A DNA stretch of 64,000 nt from Phoma sp. XZ068. Taxonomy: Eukaryota; Ascomycota; Dothideomycetes; Pleosporales; Didymellaceae. The stretch spans positions 1,054,001-1,118,000 of the forward strand of contig RBKR01000011.1 of NCBI GenBank assembly GCA_004835665.1. Direction: 5' to 3'. The notes beneath the pieces were generated by a model, which saw only the letters and a list, made by a program, of their open reading frames with translations, was not told the origin of the DNA and searched no databases. This document shows positions 35,529 through 49,600 of this stretch, in pieces (the first letter of the stretch is position 1; each line of letters begins with the position of its first letter). The position numbers were made by a program, and so were the translations under genes.

Positions 35529-36720
35529 TCACAGCTGAACATTATATGCTTTGCTGCCAGCTCCCACCCAGACCGACTCCCTGTTTTCCTCCCCGAATTT
35601 CCCTTCCTCCAACATCAACTCCACGCTCTCAACCCACAGCGCCCAATTCCCTTTCTCTCCAGCCGGACCCCCGACATTGCACACTGGCCAGTCAGATCCA
35701 AACATAACTCTATTACCGAACGCGTCAAAAACCTTAGACACGATCGGGCTTAACGATTTGACAACATCAGAGGCAGACGATGGTGTCGCGTTATCGAACT
35801 CATTGAATGCGCCCGAGAGCTTCATGAAGATGTTCCGATCAGGCCCCAGTTTCGACAGCGCCTCGAGCCATTCTTTTGTAGGCTCTGTTGGGGAGCTGGT
35901 TGTAAGGGTGTGTTTGCACAAGTGATCTGCACGTAATATCAGCGTTTCGAACTTGCCTCGGGATGGTCTGCAGAGTGGCATATAACTTACTGAGCACAAA
36001 TCTCACGGGTTGAGTCCCCTTCCCATCTTTTGCCTCTCGCTCTCGCACCCTCTGGATCATATTCCCAACTTGTTCCAGTGGCTGAGGCCCATCACGATGG
36101 ATGTCAACACCAACGTCGAACGCCCACCCTTTCCCCTCTCTGCCTTCCCTCACACTGACGATATTCTCAACCCAGTCGTCACCACCGACAAGGTTCTTCA
36201 CCTCGCCATCCCCCTTCCCCTGCAGCAGATACCTGAACCCCACAACCTTCTCCCAGAGCGTAGGTCCCGCAACCTCTTCCGCGACAGCGAGGTAGGTTTG
36301 AAAAAGCGAGGTTGAGAGATGGAAGGGTGCCCACACAACAGCACCCTTCATTAACTCTCCCTCACCCTGCTCAAATCCATCCCCCTCCTGCGGTTTCTGT
36401 TCGACGACACGTCGCAGAAACCTCAACTCTTCAAGCGGAGCTTTTGCCCACTCCCTGAAAATACCCTCAACCTCTTCTTTACTTGCGTCTGGGCTGATCT
36501 CGGGTGTTTTGGAGGGGAGGTAGCGGTCTGTTTCAACATAGATGAAACCCTTGAGTGCGGGGCCAGCAGGAGAGGCTTGAGTGACGGCTTTGTAGTCCGA
36601 GATACCATGGCGTTTGACGAGTAAGTGCGTGGGATCTGTCATCCAGCCATGGTCTTTGGAGGTTATGGATGTTGAGGGCCAGAGGTGGATGTGCGAGTCA
36701 AGGATACGGGATGGTGCCAT
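35529..36720 (-). CDS. LRA2: L-rhamnono-1,4-lactonase (amidohydrolase family)
   Basis: Hydrolyses the lactone made by the dehydrogenase next door to L-rhamnonate. Exons 35991-36720 and 35529-35926 with a 64-nt intron give 375 residues. The start at 36720 (MAPSRILDSHIHLWP) is chosen because it sits just before the metal-binding His-x-His of the first strand; a further in-frame ATG at 36747 adds nine residues. Other amidohydrolase-2 features are HIHLWPSTSITSKDHGWM, GFIYVETDR, VVGFRYLLQG and VMFGSDWPVCNVGG, whose aspartate is the last metal ligand. The restored exon junction reads FVLNHLCKHT, giving the mid-barrel histidine. The lactonase role rests on the adjacent LRA1 gene. The family alone would allow other dicarboxylate or lactone hydrolases. 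Confidence 0.85.
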
Positions 36721-39700
36721 TGCCGTTGCAGCGAATGATTGTAGCAAGTACAGTGATGACTGAATGGTGTTTTGACCAATTTTCTACACGTTTGCTTGAA
36801 GCTATCTCTTACTAGGGCTTTTCGGAGGCTCTGTGTTGGGTGTACTGCGGGGATCTGGGCTGTTGCGGATTGCGGGGTAAAAGGGTCCGAGTAACTTTTG
36901 CTCGACTGCGGTAGTCGCGATTATCTACAAGACGACTTTGTAATTCTTCATCGAAACTTTCAGAAAGGGTTGATTTGATTTCTTTCGAGGTCGTTGTTGG
37001 GGCTAAAAGCTCTATGTAGCTCTGATTCATAAGGATCAATTTGTGGCAGACAGCTTGTGCCTATGTATTGCAACGCGGGAAATTTGTTCGGATATTTTCA
37101 TGTTAACAAAAACGCGGAGTAGTTTGCACCTGGAACTGGTACGGTCTGTAGGTAGCTTATAGCCGCCAGCTGGATTTACTTGAGCCATATTGCAACATGA
37201 AAGCTATTTGTGTCCGTCAAACCCTATGAATACGCAATCGAGCTTGACAGTCTGATGCCCCGCCGTTGTAGGCAGAAATGGTGGCACTCGTATATGCTTG
37301 TGACAATACCGCTAGACACAGGAATGGGTTTACGCAATATGAGTATTTCAAACAATTGGCAGGGCTATATTTGTTCGGTGCTGCGACCCACCAGTTACAT
37401 CTGTACTAATTCGTCATCAGAGCAATATCGGGATCCGCAGCGATGGTTGATCTTCGGGGGTCCTTCGCAGCTCCGTCATGCAGCAACTCGAGACGGGCCT
37501 CCCGAGAGGGTTCACTGCACATGTCAAACTCAATCCTCGAACTCAATCTCCAGAGCTAACTAGCATCGAGGTGGGGAAACTTTCTGGACCCCGGACCTTG
37601 CGCCGACTGACTTGCATACCGATGGGTCCGCGATAGGATAATTCGCGGAGGAAAGCAGGCCGAAGCAAAAGCCGCGATAGCAGCTCAACAGAAGTAGCAT
37701 CACGTGTTCGCAACATGGGTGTTGGATGTCGGGTGTGCGTCAACTGTCTCGCGAGAAGAGTGGATACTGTGACTGAAACATCGGCAACATACAGTCGACA
37801 AAAGTCTCTGCAAACTGTTGTGGAGCGCTTGGACTGTCAGATCGTGTCAGCCACAGTTCACAGCTAATCGACTGTCAGTAGACAACTCTCAACTGGCCCA
37901 CAGTGCAGGGAAAACCCCATCTTGGACTGGTCATGGGCGGGAGAACCGTCTTCGTTAGTTTGCCATGGTAGTCCATATCGGTACGATGGACGAAAGCAAG
38001 TGCCAGAAGCTGGCATTATGACTAAGGTCACTCCACTGCGCCATCCCGCGCTAATCGCTGGAGAGATCCACTGCGTTTGCCTATCGCAAGCATCACCATC
38101 GGGACGAATACGAGATCGTGAGGTCTAGGTAGTGGATGGTGTTCTGTACACTGCCGGGGTGCCGTGACGGAAGCTGGCAGTTGTACGACTCATCCAGCTC
38201 AGAGAGCCTTACTGCAAGCAATCGGAGCCGGCTGCAAGGCAGTGCAAGGCATGAGATATTTTCTGGGTCTCATACCAACGTGAAGGTGGGGTAGCCTAGT
38301 TTGCACAGCTGTCCAAGGAAGTTGCGCCTCTGGGTGTGGAGCAAACAAGAAAGGACCCTGGACAAACTGCAACCACTGCGAGGTTCAAGGGTCAGCGAGC
38401 TGCATGTCATTTTAGGGCATTGTGTGGCTTGCAATGTGGAGTATAGCTTCGAGTTGCAGGTTGGCCGGTTATTCTCGCCGAGGCTCGGTGATGGTGTCAA
38501 ATCTTCAAGCAATTGTGGCCCAGAGGGCCGTCAACGACGCCAGTGGTATTGAGACAGGCATGCAAGTCGTTCTGATTGCTCGGCTGTTCCTTCGCATCCG
38601 TATGCATTCGCAATTCATTGGGGCTGTGGGGTTGTCTGACATTTCTGTTGTGCGTCTGGCGCTATGTGGACTTTTGAGTCCCAGAAAGGTCGATTTGTGT
38701 TACCTTGATTAGGCGACCCATATTTCGGACATTATCGGGACCCGTGCGATTTTCCTCAACCCACAACCAACCTCTCCATCCAGAAAACATCGTCGTGTAA
38801 CATTATATCTGGCCTGATATATGGAAGACGGCACCCGTGTTTGACAGCGATCTCACGTACTCAGTTAAAGCGTGCATAGCGTAGCCTCCACCGCACCGAC
38901 ACACCTTCCCAAAGAGTGGGAAGGCTGCCGCGTCGAGGTCGTCGTCACACATCGCACTGCATTTCGAAGAGCCTCAAGCACGTGCATCGTGCAACTTCAC
39001 GTGTCATCTGGAGTTGCGTGTCGTGAATTCATTTGCGGCGATCTGTTGCTGTTCATCCTTTGCCTCCCCAGGGTCTTCCTGACTCGGTTCGACAGAGAGC
39101 TCGTGCTGAACGCTCAGATCTCGGGTCGACTGTGCGACCGGCACGGAACGCTACCGCAGGGTGGACCCGAGGTTAACGGTCTGCGGATTGACAGACAATC
39201 TGTTGCGAAACTTTTCTTGAAAGGTATCACAGATCCCTTGACGTTTCAACAACATCACGCGACATTCCGTTGGAGTGCTGTTGCCGGCCGGGCAGTGCTC
39301 ACTTGACAGGTGTAAAGTCGGCAACTTGTGCAGGTCTTTCTTGGATCCATAGATCGCCCTCATATACGCTTGGCATTCGGGCTTCGCCTGGTCGACGCCA
39401 CGACCCTGCATCAGCTGGAAGCGACGTGATAATGAGACGATAAGGTCAGTGAGATAAGCAAACGTCTGCACAGAGAGAATGTTGAGAATTGTGGGGTACA
39501 GGGACTCGGCCTACGCGCAAGCATGGTTCCGGGAGCACAATGATGACTGTAGACGCTGGCAGAATGGGAACCAAAAAAAAAACTTGGTAGATGTCGCATT
39601 TACATTGTAGGATGAGGAATAGATCGTCTTCCCCTACTGCAGTAATTTCGCCGGTTGAATAGATTCTGCAACTTCATGCCTGATGTATCGTGCGATGTGG

Positions 39701-41965
39701 CCTGTCCAATGGTACAAGGGAGAAGCGCCTTATTCCCACAGTATTTCTGAACGGTGAGCAGCGTCGGCACGAATCTTGTGCATGCAGCGACGTCTGAAGG
39801 ATTTCACAAAAGTTTTGACCCAGAGGTATGGCACCCAGTCATCATTACAGGCGACAAAGGAGGAGCAACAAGACTTTTGACATGCAAGTGAGAATGGGCT
39901 TGGGTGGACCAGAACAATTTGCGGAGACCGCGGGTCCTATGCAATGTGCAAAAATTGATGCATGTGGCGCTCCTGTTCATTTGTTATGGAACAATAGGTG
40001 CCGTGTCATCGTGATGACTGCAGTGCCGACCGTAGGAGATGAGAATGGCGCCCATCTTGCATGCACACGAGCGTTTTGAGCGAACTTTTTGATCAGCCAG
40101 GAACAAACAGTTCATTAGCATCGGGGATCCGGGCCAAAAAGCTTGCATGTATTCGCAAACCTGTCATACGTTGGAAGTACCATGTATCTTGCAGCTTTAA
40201 CTGCGACTCTAACTGAGAGTGTTGTTTGGACAAATACAAGCAGCCACATCAGCTAGCTCCTCCGAGGAGTATGACGAGACGTGCAGGATCGGGACTGGCG
40301 CTGCGCCGCGTTCGGCGCTGGTCTGGCGCACGAGCTTGTGCACGAGCTTGGAGCTGCTCATGGCTGATCCTGCGGGAGCGGGAATGACGGGCATAAAGTT
40401 TGAACAAAAGGGTCTCCTCCCTCTTAATCACGCGCTATCCGGGGTCAGCGCTTGTGTGGACTTCAGAGATTGCAAGTTTCTGTGACAGATCGTGAGATTG
40501 TTGTGGACAGGGGCCGGAAGTGCCGCAACGCATGATGATGGCTGATGGGACGGCGATGTAAGAGTGCATGAGAAGTCTGGCGCCGCTGGGTCCATCCTCA
40601 AACCCCAAGTGGATGGACCCGCAGGGTGCAGGCCCGCTTAACTGAACCTGTGTTGGTGGGAAGACTTTCGGTAGCAGGCTTTCCACGATGAAGCTTCAAC
40701 CTGTCAGCGCCATCGGAATCGTCAGGAGATATTGCGTAAGGTCCTGGGTAAGACATAGATTCGCAGACCTGCAGCTGACGTTGACTCAACTGGATGGTAC
40801 CTGTGGAAGTCGTGGCCGTAGCGGACTTTGAACTCTGGCGTCATTCATAAACGCGCTATCGACGCGAGTTTGATAATCTTCCGCCATCGAATTAATCCAG
40901 CAAACGGCCGAAAGTGGAGACAGTCCCTGGGGAGGGGTTCGTTGAGCGCATCTAGTAAGCCGAGGATACCTAGGTACATCCTCGCACCTGCCGTGTTTGA
41001 ATGGTTCGGCGGAGGAACTGGCCTGGTGGTGTCTGTAGTGCGACAAATATGGCTCGATACCATGCCGTAATTACTCACGAAATGGTCTGGAGCGCAGAGC
41101 AAGGCGGAGAGGATCTGAGCAGACAAGTTTCCTGACACGGGAATGGTTCGCGCTACGCATGGCCCGTGCTGCGCGGGTTGAGCGTCTGAGGTCAACAGCC
41201 AAGCAATGCGTTGCTCGGGAGACTTGGTTGAGATAGAGTAGATCGCCAGGTGGAGTTCAGATTAGGTTTGCGCTGCGTGCGTTCCGGAGATGACACCGAC
41301 CTTTGTGTGCAACTGTGACCCTTTGTGCGGCTGCGCACAATGGCGGCTTCCTGTTTAGGCGCAGGGTAGGACGCGACGCAAGGGAAGCTGGACTGACAGG
41401 CCATCAAATGAAGTCGTGCCAAGCCTGCCATACAGTGGTACCATTATGGCTCTAGCTGACCCTCAACCTCACCCGAGAAGCTTGATAGGATGGTAGAGAG
41501 TATCAGCGCCGTGGGAAGCGATGAGGGTTGTCACGCACTGACGAAGATGTCTTTGATTGGCAAACAGTCTGCTGTGAAGATGAACTGGAGAGTTTCCTGG
41601 GCGTACCCGCGAACTAATGCTAACATGCCGCAGCAACTTTTTGCGTAGACTACATGGGCGAAGAAGATGCCCTGAAATGCCTGAGTGATGAGAAGAAAAC
41701 GCTGCAAATGTACATCGACAATGGCCGATGCCCCTGAACGCCGTGTAGCCGGTCCGTCCTGTTTTGGTGACCAAGAGGATATATTCCCAAACATGATGCT
41801 CGCTGAAAAGAGGAAAATGAAACAAAACACCTGCTCGGCTCGATCATGTGGATGTGGTGATGGAGCGATGGTGTGGATGGTCGAACGTCTAAATTACTGC
41901 GTCCTCATACGGTCAAAGCGCCTCCACTGGCCGGGATGTGTGCTGGTCAAAGCGGATGCCGCACC
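36721..41965. other. Gene-poor 5.2 kb stretch downstream of GT2
   Basis: No credible gene. Open frames are up to about 144 codons (38872-39306), without codon bias or domain likeness. Composition looks near 50% GC, so no RIP-degraded transposon is evident. A short frame at 41531-41830 on the minus strand shows slight likeness to the C-terminal part of the GT2 gene (see findings). Confidence 0.45.
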
Positions 41966-43615
41966 TCAACTCGCGACCGTTGAAAACATGGCGCTTCTCT
42001 CGCGAAGCTTACTCTGCTCGGGAGTAGGTGTCATAGGAGGGGTCATTGGTGTGTTTGGGATGGGTAGCATCCTAATGTTATCGTCGGCGTCTGCGCCTTC
42101 ACGAGTGCCCCAGGTTGTCTAGCGTAAAAGTCAGCCGCTTGTCAATAGTCGTGAATGCGAATGCGGGGCTAGGAACTTACCTCTGTGACAGTGATGCAGC
42201 CGTACAGCTTGATCAGGTTGTGGAAATAGCCAAATGCGATCGAGACCGGGATGAAGCGCACGTCGCCCGGGTTTCTTAACAAATGCGGAATTAGCTTGAT
42301 CGTCTTTGCGAAGACGAAGTGTGCAAAGAACAGCCCCCAGAACAACGAGAGCGGCCATTGCTCAGCGTCGGGCTGCACCTCACCGTCCACTGCATAGTAT
42401 CCAGCCTCGGATAATGTGAAGTGGAAGGATGCGATCAGGAGACAGTCAAGGAGGAACGCCCATTGCGTAATGGTGGTCTGGAAGACGGCGTAAAGCGACC
42501 ATGGGTAGTTCCTGTAATGCAGTGCGTTAGTGAGGTGTCGGCGCAACAAGTGGAGAGAGGGGCAGCTGCTTGGCGCCTAACAACGCGAAAAATATGCAAG
42601 CATCGGCAGTGCAGGAGGCATTTAGTACGTACATCCACATGGAAATGTCAGCCAGACTCGTGAGATTGCTCCTCCAATTAGAGCGCACCCACCGCAGACA
42701 CTGCCGCAGGTATTTCGAGTCGCTCTCGAGTGTTGTCTCGACTTCGCATTCGCGGTGATTTTGGATTTGAATTTTCCAGTTGTTGTTGAAGAGCCATCGC
42801 GTGATGAAGTTGTCGTCGTCGGCGTTGAGGAAGTGGTCGCTGCCCCAGGTCTCGTGCGTGAAGCCGTAGGTGAATTTGGGGTCCTGCAGGATCTCCGATC
42901 GATACGCTACTGCTCGGCCAGACAGGCATGGCAGACCACCATCAATCCAATTGCAGGCAGTGCAATCGAAGTTTCTCCTGACGAGATACATGGCGCCGAG
43001 GAACTCCCAAATGTTGTTGCGATTTATGCGGCGAAGCTGTTGGTTTGTTCCAACGCCTCCCATTCGAGGATCCTCGAAAGGTGCTAGAAGCCATTTGCTG
43101 AACTTCTCTGGCAGCCAGACATCATCGTCCAACAGTAGTGTGATCTTTGTCTCAACCTCCGGTATTGCCCGACACAGCTGGCGACGCTTGTTGGCCTGGC
43201 TTACAGATAACACCTGGATAAGCTTGGGGCTGCCGAGCTCTTCAACCATCTGGTAGACACGCTTGATTCTTGAGTCAGGTGTCACGAGGAGCAGCTCGTA
43301 GGGTTCGAGGCGGTAGGCACTTTGGACTGTTTCCTTCAGCTGTTGAAGGTCCTCAGCCACGGTTGGGATGATGACGGTGACATCTTTGGATGTGATGGTG
43401 GGGTCGTCGACAGGCTGGATGGGTGTATATGTCCAATTGCTTGCGAGATTGACCCAGAGTCTGAAGTACCGAAAGAGGCTGAATTGGCGAGTCAGTTGCA
43501 CGAACTCCAAAGCGGAAGCAGCACGGTGGCAGACGAGCACAAAAACTTACAAGAGCGTGACAAAAATACAAAACCAACTCCAATTGGGGAACAAGCCGAA
43601 GGAAAAGGGAAACAT
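41966..43615 (-). CDS. Type-2 (GT2) membrane glycosyltransferase, Cps1/hyphal-growth type
   Basis: A processive-type family 2 glycosyltransferase of the plasma or Golgi membrane. The fungal orthologue group includes ZtGT2 and FgGT2, needed for hyphal extension and virulence in wheat pathogens; its product is unknown. Exons 43551-43615, 42633-43478, 42181-42511 and 41966-42118 (introns 72, 121 and 62 nt) give 464 residues. An N-terminal membrane segment is followed by the catalytic domain: DVTVIIPTV, the aspartate cluster LLLDDDVWLPEKF, the acceptor motif NADDDNFITRW and QCLRWVRSNWR for the (Q/R)xxRW signature. Three or four C-terminal membrane segments follow, with FIPVSIAFGYFHNLIKLYGC. The last exon is a short proline-rich tail (NTPMTPPMTPTPEQ). 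The phases of all four exons agree. Confidence 0.92.
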
Positions 43616-46600
43616 GGTGACGACCAGCGAGCGTGGTAGTACGGAACGTGAACTACTACAAAGAACCCGTGAACGAAGATCACATCGAATGGTGGGAGAG
43701 AGAATCCGCTTGCACCGGGGAAGCAGCGGAACTATCTAGTATTTAAACACATGCTTGCGGGCGGGCTACGGCGGCCACTGATGCTTCGCTTCCCGGCGCT
43801 GATGGAGCTGCAGGACATTCCCTTAGCAGACTTTGGGGTAGTGTGAACCTGGCTGGAGCATGAGGGTAGTCGCAAAATTCCAGAGGCGGGCCAGGGTGTG
43901 GGACAGTTTGGGCATAGTCCCTGCGCCAGGTGAGCGCGAGCGTCATGCTTGGATCCCGCAAGCCGTTGAATCGCTCGCATATTCCGGGCACCCTGGACGC
44001 TGCACCTTCAGGGATCGACTGCAGCACAGAGGCGTCGTGCAGACATTTGTGCAACCGCCCCGCGCTCGCTCCGGTCCTGAAGCTACTGGGGCACGAGACT
44101 GCACGAATGACTGCTCGCACCCCTCTCACCTCATGGCGCCATCTGGACACCAACGCCGGCCGGCTGTGCATGCCCACCAAGTGGTCCTTGTTTTGACGCC
44201 AGCTTGCCGCGCGAGCTGGAGCAGAGGCCGCGCGGGCAGCCAGACGATGCGGCTGATGATCGATAGGCCAATATATGCCCCGCTTGGCGGCAATCCGTCT
44301 GAGCTCAGTGGAGAATCGCTCTAGGCCCCAATTGCGCATTGCTGTTAGGGCGCATACACTAGCCGCTGCAAGCGGTCCTCAAGCAGGCGTGGCGTTCGCA
44401 ATAATGGCGACGATAGGCGCCCCGGTCCCTTTGGCGGCAGGGCTGGCGTCTTCATATTCCGCCCACACGTCCCACGGCTAATTGGTATTGCGGGCTCTTC
44501 AACATCGCATAGCCACTGCAGTCAATATCGTGACATGTACAGCTCGACCAACGGGAGTTTTATCCTTGAGCAATCCAAATTAACTAACGGCGTCCGCGAA
44601 CCTGCAGCCGAGCATCCCCAAAACGTGGCCTATTTAAGGGCGGAAATACCGATAGGTATGTAGTCAATACCGTGTCCTCGACAAGGCTGCGCATATGGCG
44701 TGCCAACTGCTCGTGCTCGGTTGTAGTAGCCAGCAACAGCGCCCTGCGTCCGAACGCCGGCTGAATACCTCGTCTTGTCAGACCCGTTGCCTGTTGCAGT
44801 CGGCCATGGACCAGAATGGCCGTGCCGTTGTGCTTCAAGATTGACACTTCTCAATTTCTTCACGCCCCTGGAATCAGTACGTACCTGCACCGGCTGAAGA
44901 GGTACATGGTCCGCGTTCGCTTGCAGTACTTATGGAAACTCGATTACTATAGGACTGGGGTGTGTACCTTGCTCTTGCAGATCAAGCTGCCGGGCCGCGG
45001 GACGACATACGCGCTCCAATTGTGGTGTGGTGAAGTATGTACGAGGCCTGTTCGTGCATACACACAATTTGAGTGGGAGGGTGCGCGCCGCCATGCGGGC
45101 GATCGAATGACAACTTTTCCGCGTGCGCCATCTTTGCTGAGCGAAATACCCTGCATAAGAATTTAGTGCCTTCCCTGCGTGTAACCATCCGCATTTATGC
45201 TCCAAGTCTCAGACGACTTTGCTCAGTGTAATTTTGGATTGTGGTATGGAAAAGTGACCTGCGCTGTATAGAATACACCCCTTGTTTCCCCTTGTGAGGT
45301 TCGTTTTGACAAGTGATTTGCTCGTAAAATTGGACCTATGTCACTGCTGCCAATCAATAGGACATGGTAATTGCAAAGTTGCATGTTGCCAAAGAAAATT
45401 TGGAGTGAATGTCAACGTTGCGTCATTAGACTCCGGGCACGGGTACATGCTTGCTCCAAAGTGATCTCCGCATATTGCGGATCTGTTGCCGTCTCCTCGC
45501 GAGACACGCAGCCGTTTACAGAGCCGTAGAGCTGCATCTGGAAGTACGCCTATGCACTTCTGCACGGCATGGCAGTGATGTGATCCGATAGGTTGAGGCG
45601 TGGGAGCCTCGAGTGCAGAGAGGCTGAAATAACAACGACTCCATGACTTGACTTGCTAAGTTCAAAGATACCCTCCAATCCGCATGTCTGTCAACAATAC
45701 CACTGACATCCACGCAGAGTCTCAACCGAGATGAGAGTGTAGTAGCAGACCATCACCGGACTACTTCGCTTTGCTGGAATCTGAACGATGATTCGGAAAA
45801 TGAACTGGTCGAGTCGAGCATCATAGGGCTACAGCTGTGAAAGACCTACCTACCTCGTGGCCACAGTTGCCATGGTAGGACCAACAGTCACAAGCATGCG
45901 GTTGAAAGGCATGCCGCTGCTATACTGGTACTTACCTAATATCACTCTGGCAAAACGGAGCTAATGATACAGATTTGAGACAACAACCACAAACCTCGCT
46001 CATACCTTCGTACCAACCCCAAGGAAACGGTGAATTGAGTATATGGCTACAAGGAGAGCGTTGGACGCAAAGCACCAAGTGAAAGTCGATTGCAATCGGA
46101 CTGGAGTGGAAGGGGCGTGAACCAACCTTGACTGGAATGTTCCTGCCAAATCTCCAGTGTCTTACACTTCACTGGAGATATTGCCCATTTGTCTCAGCCT
46201 TCGGATGTATTGTCGACGGGTTGACCGACTCTCGGTGCTGCTACCGTTGCCGCTTCCACGCTATGGAATTTGGTTCGTCATTCTGTTCAAATCAGTCTTT
46301 CTTTAGTGTTCAGGCCATATCTGAGCAAGCTGGTATCGTCAGCTGCTGTCTGTTAGCTTCTTGTCAAATAAGAGGTGGTTGCGTCATCTTCATTGGGCTC
46401 ATGACATGCTCCTACCCATCCAATATGGCGCAGGCTGTCGCGTGCCACTTGGTCATCGGTTTGATTTGATACTTCATCGAGATGTTTTCGTAACGACTGC
46501 GGCTCCAAGTTTGTGCACCTGCTCGTATCGCTGTATCTGGAAGACTAGCTCATAGCGATCTGGGCTCCGTGTTGTCACCTGAGGGTGGAGCAGAGACGCC

Positions 46601-49600
46601 ACGCGGGGCTGCTGCACGATTGGCTTCCGCCTCAACGGAAGTCCCTGTCGCCAGTATGGCCACACAAAACGGGCAGGTAATGATGCAGAAACAGGGGAAT
46701 GTTTGTATCGGTGATAGCAGGGCTGGTGAAGATTGAGGCGAGATGAGTGTGTACTCACGATGGTGGAGAATTGCAGCCGCGCCTACCGCTAGCGTGCCAG
46801 TGAGCGCCTGGCTTTCTCAACCGGAAGGACCCAAATTGTAACAAGCACTACCGAACAGCCAAGCATACAGCGACGGAACATGCAGACGCTGTTGAAGACC
46901 CCTCCCCGTTCAATAGTCCATCCAGGATTACAGTACAACGAGCACTGCCGCTCTGTTTGTGCAAAAGGGGTCCAGGGTAAGTGTGACAGGATCACCCATG
47001 AACGCAGGCATTAGGGTTGCGCCATGCGTTTGAATCAGGACTGTGAGTGGCTCTAGAAAGCCTTCAACCGGGGCCTGGTGACTCTCCACGCCATCTGTTT
47101 ACCAGGGTAGGGCCGCGATGAATCGTTCACACATCACAACCAACACACACGAGAGGATCGACCCCAAGCCTGACGACACCTCTCTGCGAGTTGTCGGAAA
47201 TGTAGCGGCGAGAAAGCTTGTTCATTTCTAGTACGTCAAACACAGGTACACCAAGCGAGGCTCTTGCACATCTCAGCTCTCTCACTGCTCGTCTTTTCAG
47301 GGATAGGAATCAAGTCCCGCAACTCCGCTAAGAACGGCCTCTATGATTCGACCAATTTCGAGGCTGGGACGGGCGACGCCATGACTTGCATGCTGCATGC
47401 GCAGACAACATCGCAGGATTTGACAGGCTCAATAGGCACAGGTGGCATCATGCCCGTCGGCTAGCCTTCTCATCCATTGCCTTTCTTTGGTGAACGGTGT
47501 GAGGTGTTAGTTGCATTAGCCATCATCAAAATGGACGACATGGTAAGCAAGCCAATCTATACTCGCTCTTTATCACTTGCAGTAGTCGGTTTCCTGCTGA
47601 CCTTATTTGCTCCGGTTTCCTGCACGCTTGTACAATCTTATGATTACAGTGTTACACTGCTGATATTCTCTGGATACTGGATGGGTAGAACCAGGTACGG
47701 AAAGCGTTACTATGACACTAGCTGCTGATTGCTAGATCAAGCCACGACCCTCTACCGAGCTGATACGATCGACATAGATGACCTGAGCCGATCTTTGATG
47801 TCGTACATGAGGGCGTACGCTATTTCGGAGGTGTGCCCTAGAGAGGATGCTCATTCGTGCTGCCAACAAGGCACAAGTTCCTGCCACACAACCAGTCCTG
47901 TAGGCTGGCAGCTAACATCTCGCTAAAGACCGTTTCTGTGCAAAGTGGCCGGTGAACATCTTCGCTGACTCATGGAAGCACATCTTGCGCTGCAGGACTG
48001 GGTCAACACCTATCTGTTTTTTGAGTCTAGAACCAACACACTGACGTACAACACCTTCATCAGAGCAACCCATACAGAGCTGCATCATGGATTTAAAAGT
48101 GGTATGACGCCATCGTCGATCTTGGAAGCCTTATGTACCGAAAGAGTAAGAGTTAAGTCGTGTCATACGAGCACTCTCACCTAAGTACTGTACGGGCGGA
48201 TATGCCTTTTAACAGCCGAGAACTATGGATACTGCACCAAACTGTGATCAAGTGGTATTCTTGCACATCTGTCGTTGCAGCTTTTAGAAGCCATGCCACT
48301 TTACGGATTGGCTATTTGCGTAGGACAGTTTCCAAGCGAGCTGTGGGTTTTGCTTGGGCCTCGAAGCTGACAGTCTAGGCTAACCCTGCAACTACGCTAT
48401 AATCAGGGTTCATACACACAAGCCAGAGCTTCCTGAACATTGACCATGCGAGCTGACCTGCAAAGTCTTCGGCAGATATTTTAGGATTAACAGAAATGTG
48501 CAGGCGCCTCTACCTCCATCTGCATGGTCGGTACGCATTCAACCATTAGCACTGTCGTAAATACTCGAACCCCGTTTTTCTGAAGTCTCGTATCGACGAA
48601 GGTGACTTCGATGCACTGCCGTGCCTCGAGTTTCACGACATACGGTCACAACATGCAGCCACGACATGAAGCTATCCTACCTTTGATGGTGGTGCAACTC
48701 GATCACAGATTCGACGATGTCACAGAGTTCCGCGCTAGAATCTGAGCTCGCATTTTACCCCAGAAGCAACTGACTTCCTGTTTGAGAATGGACCAAACGT
48801 GCAGATGTCAACCTCGCATACTGACCGGTACAGACAGTACGCCATGACTCATGTTCAAGATTCTCACTGTTGACTGATCGATCTTCGGGTCCAGAATGCG
48901 CGATATCTACGGGAAAAGGGCAAAACGCAGGCACTCTGCACGAAATGCTTATCACGGCACCATTTAGCTTTCAAGTGACACAGCGTTCCTCCCAGACTTA
49001 GGGCAAAACGCTGTACATGAACCGACACATCAATTTCCACATGAATTAAACGGCTTTTTGATCGTATCTTATCTGGCTTGTCTTGAAATCACACTTTTTC
49101 GACCTGATCTTCGTTTCTGCGATACTACACTAAAGTAGTGTGTATGATATACAAGCAGGTATCGCTCTAGATCAATGATGAGCGCTGTTGAATACCCTTA
49201 TCTTGCAATAATCAAGATTCATAGTATGCACATGCACTGTAATGACAAGGACGCGAAAACGAAGATTGAGGTACTTATGCATTGGATGTTGTGTACGGTA
49301 ACACTAAAACTTACCCCAGATTCACGTTTTGAGCCGCATGCAGATCATGATCCGAAGTCTGTCGATCTCACCGCTGTGGTGGCGAACGTTGTGATTAATC
49401 GCTGCACGTGTGACAGCAGATACGGGAGGTACTCTGCACATGACCTTCCTACCTGCACCTATGTACTATCTGTAAGGGCAGGATTCGGCTGAGTACATGT
49501 AGCTTACTCAGCTCTGAAACTTCAGATGCACCACGATACTAACAACGGCGTCCTGGTCGATCTCCCGTGCTTTCAATCGACAATCACTCCAACTCTATTA

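Noticed and set aside
38872..39306. 144-codon plus-strand frame in the gene-poor block
   Set aside because: Mixed composition with no hydrophobic pattern, signal peptide or domain; similar frames occur in other phases nearby.
43743..44339. 198-codon minus-strand frame upstream of GT2
   Set aside because: Arg/Ala/Pro-rich translation typical of GC-rich non-coding DNA; no family resemblance.
46128..46469. Cysteine-rich 113-codon frame, considered as a small secreted effector
   Set aside because: No signal peptide at the N-terminus, cysteines irregular, poor start context.
48560..48575. CTCGAACCCC, resembling a reversed tRNA B box
   Set aside because: No matching A box or foldable acceptor and anticodon arms on either side.
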